Below are positions 15,638-24,065 of a stretch of DNA of 64,000 bases, piece by piece. A program made the position numbers and the translations under genes. The DNA is from Loktanella sp. M215 (lineage in GTDB: Bacteria; Pseudomonadota; Alphaproteobacteria; Rhodobacterales; Rhodobacteraceae). The notes beneath the pieces were generated by a model. That model ran no database searches and was not told where the DNA came from. It was given only the letters and a program-made list of their open reading frames with translations. The stretch spans positions 1 to 64,000 of the forward strand of contig NZ_WMEA01000001.1 in the NCBI RefSeq assembly GCF_021735925.1, read 5' to 3'. Positions within the stretch are counted from its first letter, which is position 1; every line of letters starts with the position of its first letter.

Positions 15638-16569
15638 CGCCGCCCCGCGATCACGGCGGCGGCCTTGACGCGGCCATCGCGACCTGGGGCGGCAAGCGGG
15701 CCGACTGGCTGGACCTGTCCACCGGCATCAACCCGGTGCCCTACCCGATGCCGACCCTGCCCGCGACCGCCTGGACCGCCCTGCCCGACCACGATGCCAT
15801 GACGATCCTGATCCAGCGCGCCCGCGCCTTCTGGAACGTCCCCGCCGAGGCCGCCGTCCTTGCCGTGCCCGGCGCATCCGCCGCTATCGCCCAATTGCCA
15901 CGCCTACGGCCGCCGGGGCGCGTCGCGATCCCAGGTCCGACCTACAACGAACATGCCGCGGCCTTTCGCGCCGCCGGCTGGACAGTCGATGGCCGCACGT
16001 ACGACGCAATCGTCGCGGTTCACCCCAACAATCCCGACGGCCTGACGTGGAACCCCAATCTGCTGAAGTCGCCACTGACCATCATCGACGAAAGCTTCTG
16101 CGACGTGATGCCCGCCGCGTCCCTGATCCGCCTGGCCGCGCGTCCCGGCACTATCGTGTTGAAATCCTTTGGCAAGTTCTGGGGCCTCGCGGGTCTGCGG
16201 CTGGGCTTCGCCATCGGCGACCCCGCGATCATCGCCGATCTGGCCGAGGCACTGGGCCCCTGGCCCGTCTCCGGCCCGGCGCTCGCCATCGGGGCAGAGG
16301 CGCTGGCCGATCCCCTCTGGGCGGACGAGACCTGCGACAGACTCGCCGCCGACGCCCAGCGCCTCGACGCGCTGCTGACGGCACAGGGCGCGCTGATCAA
16401 GGGCGGCACGACGCTCTTTCGCCTCTATCAGGTCGAGGACGCCGCCGCCGCCCAAGCCCACCTCGCCCGGCACCGCATCTGGAGCAGGGTCTTCCCCTAC
16501 GCCACCGACTGGCTGCGCCTCGGCCTGCCGCCGCCCGACCGCTGGGCGCAGGTGGACGCCGCATTTTGA
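15634..16569 (+). CDS. cobC: L-threonine-O-3-phosphate decarboxylase
   Basis: CobC (alphaproteobacterial name; CobD in Salmonella) is a 311-residue PLP enzyme that makes (R)-1-aminopropan-2-ol phosphate for the nucleotide loop. DHGGGLDAAIATWGG and WLDLSTGINPVPYP are the typical N-terminus; PNNPDGL, IDESFCD and LKSFGKFWGLAGLRLG (PLP-binding Lys) are present. It sits between DUF1636 and cobD with overlaps on both sides, so the trio is one operon. Confidence 0.94.
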   Translation: MTPPRDHGGGLDAAIATWGGKRADWLDLSTGINPVPYPMPTLPATAWTALPDHDAMTILIQRARAFWNVPAEAAVLAVPGASAAIAQLPRLRPPGRVAIPGPTYNEHAAAFRAAGWTVDGRTYDAIVAVHPNNPDGLTWNPNLLKSPLTIIDESFCDVMPAASLIRLAARPGTIVLKSFGKFWGLAGLRLGFAIGDPAIIADLAEALGPWPVSGPALAIGAEALADPLWADETCDRLAADAQRLDALLTAQGALIKGGTTLFRLYQVEDAAAAQAHLARHRIWSRVFPYATDWLRLGLPPPDRWAQVDAAF

Positions 16570-17465
16570 CGCTGATCCTTGGCCTGCTGCTGGACTCCCT
16601 GTTGGGCGAACCGCGCTGGCTCTGGTCGCGCCTGCCGCACCCCGCCGTCCTGATGGGCCGCTGCGTCAGCTTTATCGACACCCGCACCAACCACGGCCGC
16701 AACCGCCGCACCAAGGGCATCGTCGCCTTCGCGCTGCTCTGCCTGGGCTTTATAGCTTTAGGGCTGGCGCTGGCCGCGTTCCCCGGCCGCATCGTCGACG
16801 TCGTGGTGCTGGCCATCCTGCTGGCCCAGCGCAGCCTCGTCGACCACGTCCGTCTTGTCGCCGTGGCCCTGCGCCAGTCCCTGCCCGCAGGCCGTACAGC
16901 CGTCGCCCAGATCGTCGGTCGGGAAACGAAGTCGCTCGACGCCCCCGCCATCAGTCGTGCCGCCATCGAATCCGCGGCCGAGAATCTCTCCGACGGCGTC
17001 ATCGCCCCCGCTTTCTGGTTCGCCATCGGCGGCCTGCCGGGTCTGCTGCTCTACAAGATCACCAATACTGCCGATTCGATGATCGGCTACCGCACTGAAA
17101 AATACGCAGACTTCGGTTGGGCCGCCGCCCGTTTCGACGACCTGCTGAACCTGATCCCCGCCCGCCTGACCGCCCTGCTGATCTGGGCCACGGCCCCCAA
17201 ACGCGCAGCCCTCCCCGCGATCATGGCAGAGGCACCGCGCCACCGCTCGCCCAACGCCGGCTGGCCAGAGGCGGCGATGGCGCAGGTCCTCGGCATCGCC
17301 CTCTCCGGCCCGCGCACCTACGACGGCGCGCGCCGCGACTATCCCTTCGTGAACGCCCACGGTCGCCACGCCATCGGTCCCGCCGACATCGACAACGCCT
17401 GCGCGGTGCTGTGGCGCACATGGGCGCTGGCCCTTCTCGCGGCCGTGATCCTGACGCTGTTCTAA
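16566..17465 (+). CDS. cobD: Adenosylcobinamide-phosphate synthase (CbiB type)
   Basis: An integral membrane protein of 299 residues that attaches aminopropanol (phosphate) to adenosylcobyrate. LLLDSLLGEPRWLWSRLPHP is the conserved N-terminus; ESAAENLSDGVIAPAFW and KITNTADSMIGYR are signature segments; several membrane helices are visible. The start is taken as TTG at 16566, overlapping the cobC stop (TTGA), because the conserved region begins there and no ATG or GTG is available in frame. Confidence 0.93.
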   Translation: MTLILGLLLDSLLGEPRWLWSRLPHPAVLMGRCVSFIDTRTNHGRNRRTKGIVAFALLCLGFIALGLALAAFPGRIVDVVVLAILLAQRSLVDHVRLVAVALRQSLPAGRTAVAQIVGRETKSLDAPAISRAAIESAAENLSDGVIAPAFWFAIGGLPGLLLYKITNTADSMIGYRTEKYADFGWAAARFDDLLNLIPARLTALLIWATAPKRAALPAIMAEAPRHRSPNAGWPEAAMAQVLGIALSGPRTYDGARRDYPFVNAHGRHAIGPADIDNACAVLWRTWALALLAAVILTLF

Positions 17466-17515
17466 TCTGCGCCCCGGTCTGGCAAGGTAGCGCCGAACCG
17501 ACAAGGACCGACCCC

Positions 17516-18670
17516 ATGCGCCTCACCGCCCTCGCCCTGACCCTCGCCACGCCGCTCGCCGCACAGGACTGCGGCGCCTCGCTGCCAGACTTCAAGGCCG
17601 GGTTGCAGGCCGAGGCCACCGCCATGGGCATCCCCGCCGCCACCGCGCGCGCCTTCCTCGCGGATGCGCAGATCGACCCCGCCGTGCTGCGCGCGGATCA
17701 GGCGCAGGGCGTCTTCCAGCTCGATTTCGTCACCTTCGCGCGCCGCCTGATCAGCGCCGCCCGGATCGAGAACGGGCAGGCCATGTCCGCCCGCTATGAC
17801 GACACCTTCACCCGGATCGAAGACCAATACGGCATCCCCCGCGGCGTCCTGCTCGCCTTCTGGGCGTTCGAGACGGACTACGGCGCGATCCAGGGCGATT
17901 TCAGCACCCGCAACGCGCTCTTCACCCTCGCCCACGACTGCCGCAGGCCAGAGCTCTTCCGCCCCGAACTCCTCGCCGCCATGCAGCTTTACGCGCGCGG
18001 TGATTTCGACCTCGACACGACGGGCGCCTGGGCCGGAGAGATCGGTCAGGTCCAGATGCTGCCCCGCGACATCATCGCCCACGGCACCGACGGCGACGGC
18101 GACGGCCACATCAGCCTGAAAACCTCCGCCCCCGACGCGCTGATGTCGGGCGCAGCCCTGCTGGCGTCACTGGGCTGGCGCGCAAATGAACCAGCCCTGC
18201 AGGAAATCACTGTCCCCGCGACCCTCGACTGGTCCCGCACCGGCCTGAACCACCCCGCCCCCGCCGCCGACTGGGCCGCCCTTGGCGTCACCGCCAAGAC
18301 CGGCGACCTCGCTGACCTCGACGGCGCGGTCCTGCTGCCGATGGGCCGCAACGGCCCGGCTTTCATGGCCTACCCCAACTTCGCGGTCTATTTCGAATGG
18401 AACCAGTCGATGACCTACGTCACGACCGCCGCCTACTTCGCGACCCGCCTTGCGGGCGCCCCGATCTTTGATGCCGGCAACGCCGATCCCGGCCTGTCCG
18501 GCGACCAGATGATCGCCCTGCAGGACAAGCTTGTGGCATTGGGCCACGACGTCGGCGGCAGCGACGGAATCCTGGGCGAAAAGACGCGCGAGGCCGTGCA
18601 AACCGAACAGCAACGCCTCGGCCTGCCCGCCGACGCCTGGCCCACGGCGGACCTGCTCGCCCGCCTCTGA
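17516..18670 (+). CDS. Lytic murein transglycosylase, MltB family, with peptidoglycan-binding domain
   Basis: A 384-residue periplasmic enzyme. A short signal peptide (residues 1 to about 16, ending LAA) is not a lipobox. The MltB-type catalytic domain includes YGIPRGVLLAFWAFETDYG with the catalytic Glu, GAWAGEIGQVQMLPRD, and FAVYFEWNQS. The C-terminal about 60 residues (DQMIALQDKLVALGHDVGG onward) form a peptidoglycan-binding-like domain. It cleaves glycan strands to anhydromuropeptides. Located just after cobD but with its own spacing; unrelated to B12. Confidence 0.9.
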   Translation: MRLTALALTLATPLAAQDCGASLPDFKAGLQAEATAMGIPAATARAFLADAQIDPAVLRADQAQGVFQLDFVTFARRLISAARIENGQAMSARYDDTFTRIEDQYGIPRGVLLAFWAFETDYGAIQGDFSTRNALFTLAHDCRRPELFRPELLAAMQLYARGDFDLDTTGAWAGEIGQVQMLPRDIIAHGTDGDGDGHISLKTSAPDALMSGAALLASLGWRANEPALQEITVPATLDWSRTGLNHPAPAADWAALGVTAKTGDLADLDGAVLLPMGRNGPAFMAYPNFAVYFEWNQSMTYVTTAAYFATRLAGAPIFDAGNADPGLSGDQMIALQDKLVALGHDVGGSDGILGEKTREAVQTEQQRLGLPADAWPTADLLARL

Positions 18671-19015
18671 CCCGCCCGCATGGCCCGTCAGCCCCATGTT
18701 CATGTCAAAAGCCTGCACTGGCCGCGAGGTCCCGGTCCCCTCGGCCACGCCCCGATCCCCGCGCGTGTCATCCCTCTGCCCGACCAGCTTTTCATCAAAA
18801 TCAACGCAGCCGACCTGCCGCACCGATCCTCATTTACCCGGCACGGCAAACGTCCGTTGAAGGCCTCCGCCGCCCGCCAAATCCTTAACAAATAATGACT
18901 ACAACCAATTGATTTTACATAATATGTATCGCACGCGAAACATTTGACTTTTGTCATGTAATGGGACGGCGGGCGGGGCGCCTTGGGCGCCTGCGCCCAA
19001 CAGCGCCGTACGGCG
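18671..19015. other. Intergenic region with AT-rich island and REP-like element
   Basis: 345 bases without a gene I can support. The stretch about 18885-18960 is strikingly AT-rich for this genome, with an ACATAATATGT palindrome. The end (18963-19012) is a REP-like repeat. Both flanking genes converge on it, so it is a 3' region, which makes an AT-rich promoter-like island unexpected. Confidence 0.5.
18963..19012. repeat. REP-like palindromic repeat (copy 2)
   Basis: GGGACGG..., core GGGGCGCCTTGGGCGCC then TGCGCCCAACAGCGCC, followed by TACGGCGTC. The bases differ from other copies but compensate so that the hairpin stem is kept (GGGCGC pairs with GCGCCC). It touches the stop of the gene at 19016. 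Confidence 0.6.
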
Positions 19016-19408
19016 TCAGCGCACCGCCACCATGCGCCGCGCCCGGACCGCGACCTGCACCCGCTCCCGCGTCATCACGAACCGCCCGCCCGCACCCCCC
19101 ACGGTCGGGAAATGCCACAGCCCCGTGATCCGCGTCAGCGCGTCGTTCACCGTGCCGGCGTAATGCGGATCGTCATCCTGATCGAAGCCGATGTAATACT
19201 TGGCGAACTTCACCTCCGCCCCGTTGCGCCCCCCGATCAGCCGCGCCCGCAAGGTCGCGCCCTTGTCGCTGCGAAACCCGTTGGCCTCGGTGATCATGCC
19301 CGTCAGATCGCCGCCGTCCTCCACCAGCTCCACCTCGAAAGCCACGGCGGGCATGACGCGGCTGGCATAGTCGTAGCGCCCGATCCAGCGCCCGGTCAGG
19401 TCCTTCAC
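19016..19408 (-). CDS. Hypothetical protein coupled to smc
   Basis: A 130-residue soluble protein that I do not recognise. It looks beta-rich: LTGRWIGRYDYASR, AVAFEVELVEDGGDLTGMI, GAEVKFAKYYIGFD, HYAGTVNDALTRITGLWHF. The alternation and length suggest a small lipocalin-like or DUF beta-barrel fold, but that is only an impression. The GTG start at 19408 overlaps the smc stop (GTGA), so it is translated from the smc message; no chromosome role is shown. Confidence 0.7.
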   Translation of the reverse strand: MKDLTGRWIGRYDYASRVMPAVAFEVELVEDGGDLTGMITEANGFRSDKGATLRARLIGGRNGAEVKFAKYYIGFDQDDDPHYAGTVNDALTRITGLWHFPTVGGAGGRFVMTRERVQVAVRARRMVAVR

Positions 19409-22400
19409 GCGACCATCGCCTCCGCCTTCTTCAGATCGACGGACACCAGCTGGCTGACCCCCTGTTCCCCCATCGTCACGCCGAACAGCCGGTCCATCCG
19501 GCTCATTGTAACGGCGTGGTGGGTGATGATCAGGAACCGCGTGTCGGTGCGCCGGGTCATCTCGTCCAGCAGGTCGCAGAAGCGGGTGACGTTGGCATCG
19601 TCCAGCGGCGCATCGACCTCGTCCAGCACACAGATCGGCGCGGGGTTGGCAAGGAAGACCGCAAAGATCAGCGCCATCGCCGTCAGCGTCTGCTCGCCGC
19701 CCGACAAAAGGCTCAGCGTGCTCAGCTTCTTGCCCGGCGGCTGGCACATGATCTCCAGACCGGCCTCCAGCGGATCGTCGCTTTCGACCAGTTCCAGCCG
19801 CGCCTCGCCGCCACCGAAGAGGCTGCGGAACAACGTCCCGAACGAGGCATTCACCTGTTCGAAAGCGGTCAGCAGACGCTCCCGGCCCTCCTTGTTCAGA
19901 CCTGCGATTCCCGACCGCAGCGCCGCAATGGCGGCTTCCAGATCGGCCTTTTCGCGCACCAGCTCGTCGTGCTCTGTCTGGACCTCCAGAGCATCGTCCT
20001 CGGCCCGCAGGTTCACCGCACCCAGCGCGTCGCGCTGGCGCCGGTGACCGGCCAGATCGCCCTCGATCCGGTCGGCGGCCGGCAGGTCGGCGATCGCGAT
20101 GCCCAGTTCGGCGAACAGGGCGGCCGGCGCCAGATCGCGCTCTTCCATCATCCGCGCCACGGCGGCGGCGGTGGTTTCGCGGGCGGCGTCGCCCATCGCG
20201 TCGGACCGCGCCCGCGCCTCGCGCGCGTCAGAGGCCGCACGTTCCGCGTCGCGCTCCGCCAGCGTCGCATCGCGCAAGGCGGTCTCTGCGACTGACAGCG
20301 CCTCCATGGCGGCGGCGCGACGGTCCTCGGCGGTGGCGATGCTGTCGGCCAACGCCGCGCGCGTCTCGGCCAGCTGGTCGGGCACGGCAGAGGCTTCGGC
20401 CAGTTCGTCCTCGGACGCCGCCTTGCGGGCCAGCAGTTCGGTGCTGCGCTGGGTCGCCGTCTCCAGCCGGTTGCGCCAGCCGGCCAGATCCTTGGCAATC
20501 TCCTGACTGCGTTTCTGGCGCGCCTCTCCGGTGCGGCGCAGATCGTCGGCCCCGGCGCGGCGGGCGAGCATGGTCATCCGCGCCGCCTCGACCGTCATGC
20601 GGATGTCACTGGCACCGGCGCGGGCAGCTTCGAGGTCGGGCAGGTCCGCCTGCGCCGCCTGCGCCTGTGACAGCTGCGCGCGGGCGCTTGCGGCTTCTTC
20701 AGCGTGTCGCGCGACGGCCAGTTCCAGCGATTCGACGCGTCCGTCCGCAAGGTTGCGTTCCGCCTCGGCGCGGCTGGCGGCGCGGTGCGCCTCGGCCACG
20801 CGGGCATCGGCGTCGCGGCGGGCGTGGCGCGCGGTCTGGTCCGCCTCCGTCAGGGCCGACAGGCGGGCGGTCAGCGTCTCGTGGGCGGCGATAGCCTCTG
20901 ATGCGGCGGCCTCTGCCTGTGCCAGATCGGCACGCAGATCGGCAAGGCGGTTCAACTGTTGCAGGCGCAGGGCGGCGGCAGAAGGGGCATCCTCGGCCCC
21001 CGCGCGGAACCCGTCCCAGCGCCACAGATCGCCCGCCTGCGACACAAGGCGCTGGCCCGGCAGCAGATCACCCTGCAACCGTGCACCATCGGCCGCATCC
21101 ACTAGCCCGACCTGCGTGATCCGCCGCGCCAGAACGGCAGGCGCCTCGACCACGTCGGACAGGGGCTGCACCCCGGCCGGCAGGGCTTGCGGTGCGTCGT
21201 AGCCGGGCAGCGTCACCCAGCCAGAGGGATCGGCGGCGCTGACGGCAGGCGCCTTGAGGTCGTCGGCCAGAGCCGCACCCAAAGCGGCCTCATACCCCCG
21301 CGCGACACGCAGCAGATCGAGCACCTGACCGCCCTCGCCCGCGTCCCGGTCCACAAGGCGCGACAGCGCCGCGACCTCGGCCCGCAGGGCGTTCGCCTCG
21401 CCCTCGGCGGCGGATCGCAGGGCGCGGGCGTCGCTTTCGCGGCTTTGGGTCGCGGCGCGGGCGGCTTCGGTCTCCAGCAGGGTCTCTTCGGCGTTCTGGG
21501 CGGTGGCGGTGGCGATCTCTTCGGCCTCGGACGCGGCAGCAAAGGCTGCGTCGGCCGCATCACGCGCAGCCCTGGCGGTGGCCATCGCACTGCGGGCGCG
21601 GTCGGCTTCGGCCTCGGCGCGGGTGACGGTCTTGTGGCTGTCGTCCAGCAGGCGCTGCGCGGACTGGTGGCGGGCGGACAGGCGGGCCACATCCTCGGTC
21701 AGCTGGTCCAGATCCTGTTCGCGCTGCGCCAGCACCTCGGCAGCCTCAGCGCTGGCGTCCTGTGCGGCGTCAAGGGCCTCGGCATGACCGATGCTGGCCG
21801 CGGCGATCTCTTCCGCTTCAAGGGTCAGGCGGGCGATCGTTTCTTCGGCATCGGCGTTCAGGCTGGTTTCGCGGGCGATGTCGCGGGTCAGCTGTTCGAT
21901 GCGCCGGGTCAGGGTGGCGATGGCGGCGGCGGCCTGCGCCTCGCGGTCGGCCAGCTGGTCGCGCTGCACCATCAGGCGCTGCACCACGGCGGCCGCAATT
22001 GCATCCTCCTCACGCAGGGGCGGCAGCGCCTCGTCAGCGGCGCCGCGCCGCGCATTGGCCTCTTGCGCCGCACGCTCGGCCTGCACGGCGGCGAGGGTGC
22101 GGGTGCGCACCTCGGCCTCTGCCAATGTCAGCGCCGCGTCGGCGTCGAACCAGCGACGATACAGCAGCAGCCCCTCCGCATGGCGCAACGCATTGCCGAT
22201 CTCGCGGTAGCGGGCGGCCTGACGGGCCTGCCGGGCGAGCGTGCCCAGTTGCGCCGCGAGTTGCCCCACCACATCGTCGACGCGGGCAAGGTTCTGTTCG
22301 GCGCCGCGCAGTTTCAACTCCGCCTCGTGGCGGCGCTGGTAGAGGCCGCTGATCCCGGCGGCCTCTTCCAGAATCCGGCGGCGGTTCGTGGGTTTGGCGT

Positions 22401-22860
22401 TGATAAGCTCGCTGATCTGGCCTTGCCGCACCAATGCGGGCGAATGGGCCCCGGTGGAGGCATCGGCGAAGAGCATCTGCACGTCGCGCGCGCGCACGTC
22501 CTTGGTGCCGACCTTGTAGGCGCTGCCTGCGTCGCGGGTGATGCGGCGCGTGATATCGAGGCTGTCACTGTCGTTGAAGGCGGCGGGTGCCAGCCGTTCG
22601 CCATTGTCGATGATCAGCGCGACTTCGGCAAAGTTGCGGGCGGGGCGGGTCGCGGTGCCGGCGAAGATCACGTCCTCCATCCCGCCGCCGCGCATCGCGG
22701 TGGGGCGGTTTTCGCCCATGACCCAGCGCAGCGCCTCCAGCAGGTTGGACTTGCCGCAGCCGTTGGGACCCACGACGCCGGTCAGCCCGTCGGCGATCAC
22801 GAGGTCCGTGGGATCGACGAAGCTTTTGAAACCATTGAGGCGCAGTCGGGTGAAACGCAT
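19405..22860 (-). CDS. smc: Chromosome segregation protein SMC
   Basis: SMC (1151 residues) is the ATPase of the condensin-like complex. The N-terminal head has KSFVDPTDLVI and the Walker A GPNGCGKSN (31-39); two long coiled coils rich in Ala, Glu and Arg flank a hinge near the middle (GYEAALGAALADDLKAP region); the C-terminal head has LLSGGEQTLTAMALIF (signature) and PICVLDEVDAPLDD (Walker B). The ATG at 22860 begins MRFTRLRLNGFKSF, the family's normal start. scpA/scpB are not adjacent. Confidence 0.96.
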   Translation of the reverse strand: MRFTRLRLNGFKSFVDPTDLVIADGLTGVVGPNGCGKSNLLEALRWVMGENRPTAMRGGGMEDVIFAGTATRPARNFAEVALIIDNGERLAPAAFNDSDSLDITRRITRDAGSAYKVGTKDVRARDVQMLFADASTGAHSPALVRQGQISELINAKPTNRRRILEEAAGISGLYQRRHEAELKLRGAEQNLARVDDVVGQLAAQLGTLARQARQAARYREIGNALRHAEGLLLYRRWFDADAALTLAEAEVRTRTLAAVQAERAAQEANARRGAADEALPPLREEDAIAAAVVQRLMVQRDQLADREAQAAAAIATLTRRIEQLTRDIARETSLNADAEETIARLTLEAEEIAAASIGHAEALDAAQDASAEAAEVLAQREQDLDQLTEDVARLSARHQSAQRLLDDSHKTVTRAEAEADRARSAMATARAARDAADAAFAAASEAEEIATATAQNAEETLLETEAARAATQSRESDARALRSAAEGEANALRAEVAALSRLVDRDAGEGGQVLDLLRVARGYEAALGAALADDLKAPAVSAADPSGWVTLPGYDAPQALPAGVQPLSDVVEAPAVLARRITQVGLVDAADGARLQGDLLPGQRLVSQAGDLWRWDGFRAGAEDAPSAAALRLQQLNRLADLRADLAQAEAAASEAIAAHETLTARLSALTEADQTARHARRDADARVAEAHRAASRAEAERNLADGRVESLELAVARHAEEAASARAQLSQAQAAQADLPDLEAARAGASDIRMTVEAARMTMLARRAGADDLRRTGEARQKRSQEIAKDLAGWRNRLETATQRSTELLARKAASEDELAEASAVPDQLAETRAALADSIATAEDRRAAAMEALSVAETALRDATLAERDAERAASDAREARARSDAMGDAARETTAAAVARMMEERDLAPAALFAELGIAIADLPAADRIEGDLAGHRRQRDALGAVNLRAEDDALEVQTEHDELVREKADLEAAIAALRSGIAGLNKEGRERLLTAFEQVNASFGTLFRSLFGGGEARLELVESDDPLEAGLEIMCQPPGKKLSTLSLLSGGEQTLTAMALIFAVFLANPAPICVLDEVDAPLDDANVTRFCDLLDEMTRRTDTRFLIITHHAVTMSRMDRLFGVTMGEQGVSQLVSVDLKKAEAMVA

Positions 22861-22960
22861 GAAAGCTGAATGATCCGGTGATTCCCTTGAAGGCCAAGGA
22901 TGCCGGAGGGGGCAGACCCAAGTCAACGGCGCCCTACCGCATCTGCGCCGCTTTCGGCGG

Positions 22961-22969
22961 TTATCCACA
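22961..22969 (+). promoter_or_regulatory. Perfect DnaA-box sequence upstream of smc
   Basis: TTATCCACA, an exact match to the DnaA 9-mer consensus TTATNCACA, about 100 bases upstream of the smc start. One box alone is no origin; it could tie smc or the riboswitch operon to DnaA, or be chance. The rest of 22861-23024 shows nothing else recognisable. Confidence 0.4.
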
Positions 22970-23024
22970 AGATGTTGACCCCTCTGGTGGGCCGGTCCCC
23001 AGCGGGATTTGCCGCACAGCAGGC

Positions 23025-23053
23025 TTGACGCGGGCTGGCCCCGGGGCGCAGAA
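23025..23053 (+). promoter_or_regulatory. Possible promoter for the riboswitch operon
   Basis: A good -35 (TTGACG) is followed after 17 bases by a poor -10 (GCAGAA), directly in front of the B12 riboswitch. Weak on its own; its position is the main argument. Confidence 0.3.
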
Positions 23054-23275
23054 AGGTGATGCAAGGTTCCCCACACAAGGCGCAAAGCGCCGGGGATGAA
23101 ACTGGGAATGTGGAACGGGCCGATTCCGACCGGAAGGCCCCATGCCACAGCCGCCCCCGCGACTGTAAGCGGTGAGCGTGACGTCAAGAAGCCACTGGGA
23201 CACCAAGTAATTGGGCAACCGGGAAGGCGACGTCGCGTGCACGAGCCGCAAGCCAGGAGACCGGCCCTGCATGAT
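23054..23275 (+). promoter_or_regulatory. Adenosylcobalamin riboswitch
   Basis: Clear cobalamin riboswitch architecture. Conserved pieces in order: AGGTG at the start, GGTTCCCC, CTGGGAATGTGG, the B12 box GCCACAGCCGCCCCCGCGAC followed by TGTAAGCGG, GAGC, AGCCACTGGGACACC, GGGAAGGCGACGTCGCG and GCAAGCCAGGAGACC closing the core. It precedes cbiM by about 44 bases; the space contains only a short leader with the cbiM ribosome site, compatible with translational control. High B12 should repress cbiM and possibly cobW downstream. Confidence 0.95.
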
Positions 23276-23318
23276 GAAACCAAGGCCCGTCGGGTGTGAC
23301 GGGGTACAGGAGACTGAA

Positions 23319-23987
23319 ATGCATATCGAACCTGGCGTCGTCACCGGCGCAAAACTGGCCCTTGGCAGCGTGACCGCTGCCGGTGCCGCCACCGTCTCGG
23401 CCAAGCTGGTCTGGGACAACCTCGTGCAGCGCGGCGCGGCCTCGCTGATCGCGCGGTCGGCCATGGCGACCGCCGCGACCTTCGTGTTCTTCGAACTGCT
23501 GCCGCATCTGGCCGTCGGCCCGTCGGAGGTTCACCTGATCCTCGGGTCCACCCTGCTGCTGATGCTGGGCACCGCGCCGGCTGCCGTGGGACTGGCGCTG
23601 GGGCTGCTGCTGCAGGGGCTGCTGATGTCGCCCTTCGATCTGCCGCAATACGGCATGAACGTGACCACGCTGCTGGTCCCGCTCCTGGCGCTGCATGGCG
23701 TGACAAAAATGGTCGTCGCCCGCGGCACGGCCTACGTCGACCTGACCTACGCGCAGGCGCTGAAACTGTCGGTGACCTATCAGGCCGGCGTCGTCGCCTG
23801 GGTCGCCTTCTGGGTGGTCTGGGGTCAGGGCGCCAGCGTCGCCACGCTGGCATCGCTGGGCACCTTCGGGGCCGCCTACATGACCGTCGTCCTGCTGGAA
23901 CCGCTGGTCGATCTGGCCGTGCTGGCCGTGGCCAAGCGCCTGTCCGCCAAAGGCTCGCCCCTGCTGGACGCCCGCGTCTACGGCTGA
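23319..23987 (+). CDS. cbiM: CbiM-like cobalt uptake permease (ECF substrate-binding component)
   Basis: A 222-residue integral membrane protein beginning MHIEPG. In CbiM/NikM proteins the N-terminal Met-His is itself part of the metal site, so this start is functionally important. SEVHLILGSTLLLMLGTAPA and DLPQYGMNVTTLLVPLLALHG are family motifs. Six to seven helices are likely. It follows the B12 riboswitch directly. The usual partners cbiN, cbiQ and cbiO are not adjacent; cobW follows instead. Confidence 0.92.
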   Translation: MHIEPGVVTGAKLALGSVTAAGAATVSAKLVWDNLVQRGAASLIARSAMATAATFVFFELLPHLAVGPSEVHLILGSTLLLMLGTAPAAVGLALGLLLQGLLMSPFDLPQYGMNVTTLLVPLLALHGVTKMVVARGTAYVDLTYAQALKLSVTYQAGVVAWVAFWVVWGQGASVATLASLGTFGAAYMTVVLLEPLVDLAVLAVAKRLSAKGSPLLDARVYG

Positions 23988-24010
23988 TCGCCTGACGGCA
24001 TGACACAAGA

Positions 24011-24038
24011 CGGGCCGAAGCCGAAAGGTTTCGGCCCG
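24011..24038 (+). terminator. Hairpin between cbiM and cobW
   Basis: Perfect 9-base stem CGGGCCGAA / TTCGGCCCG with a 10-base loop, 23 bases after the cbiM stop and 28 before the cobW ATG. No U-tract follows on either strand, so it may pause polymerase or protect the cbiM message rather than terminate it. Confidence 0.4.
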
Positions 24039-24065
24039 CATCCCTTTGACAGAACGAGTTTTCCA

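Noticed and set aside
18700..18957. A leftward 85-codon reading frame starting MTKVKCFACDTYYV
   Set aside because: The start has a Cys pair and lies in the AT-rich island, but the rest is GC-biased sequence typical of chance frames, and no ribosome site or family match is visible.
20000..22500. Long reading frames on the plus strand opposite smc, up to about 560 codons
   Set aside because: They mirror the Ala/Glu/Arg codons of the SMC coiled coils; no ribosome site or family motifs.
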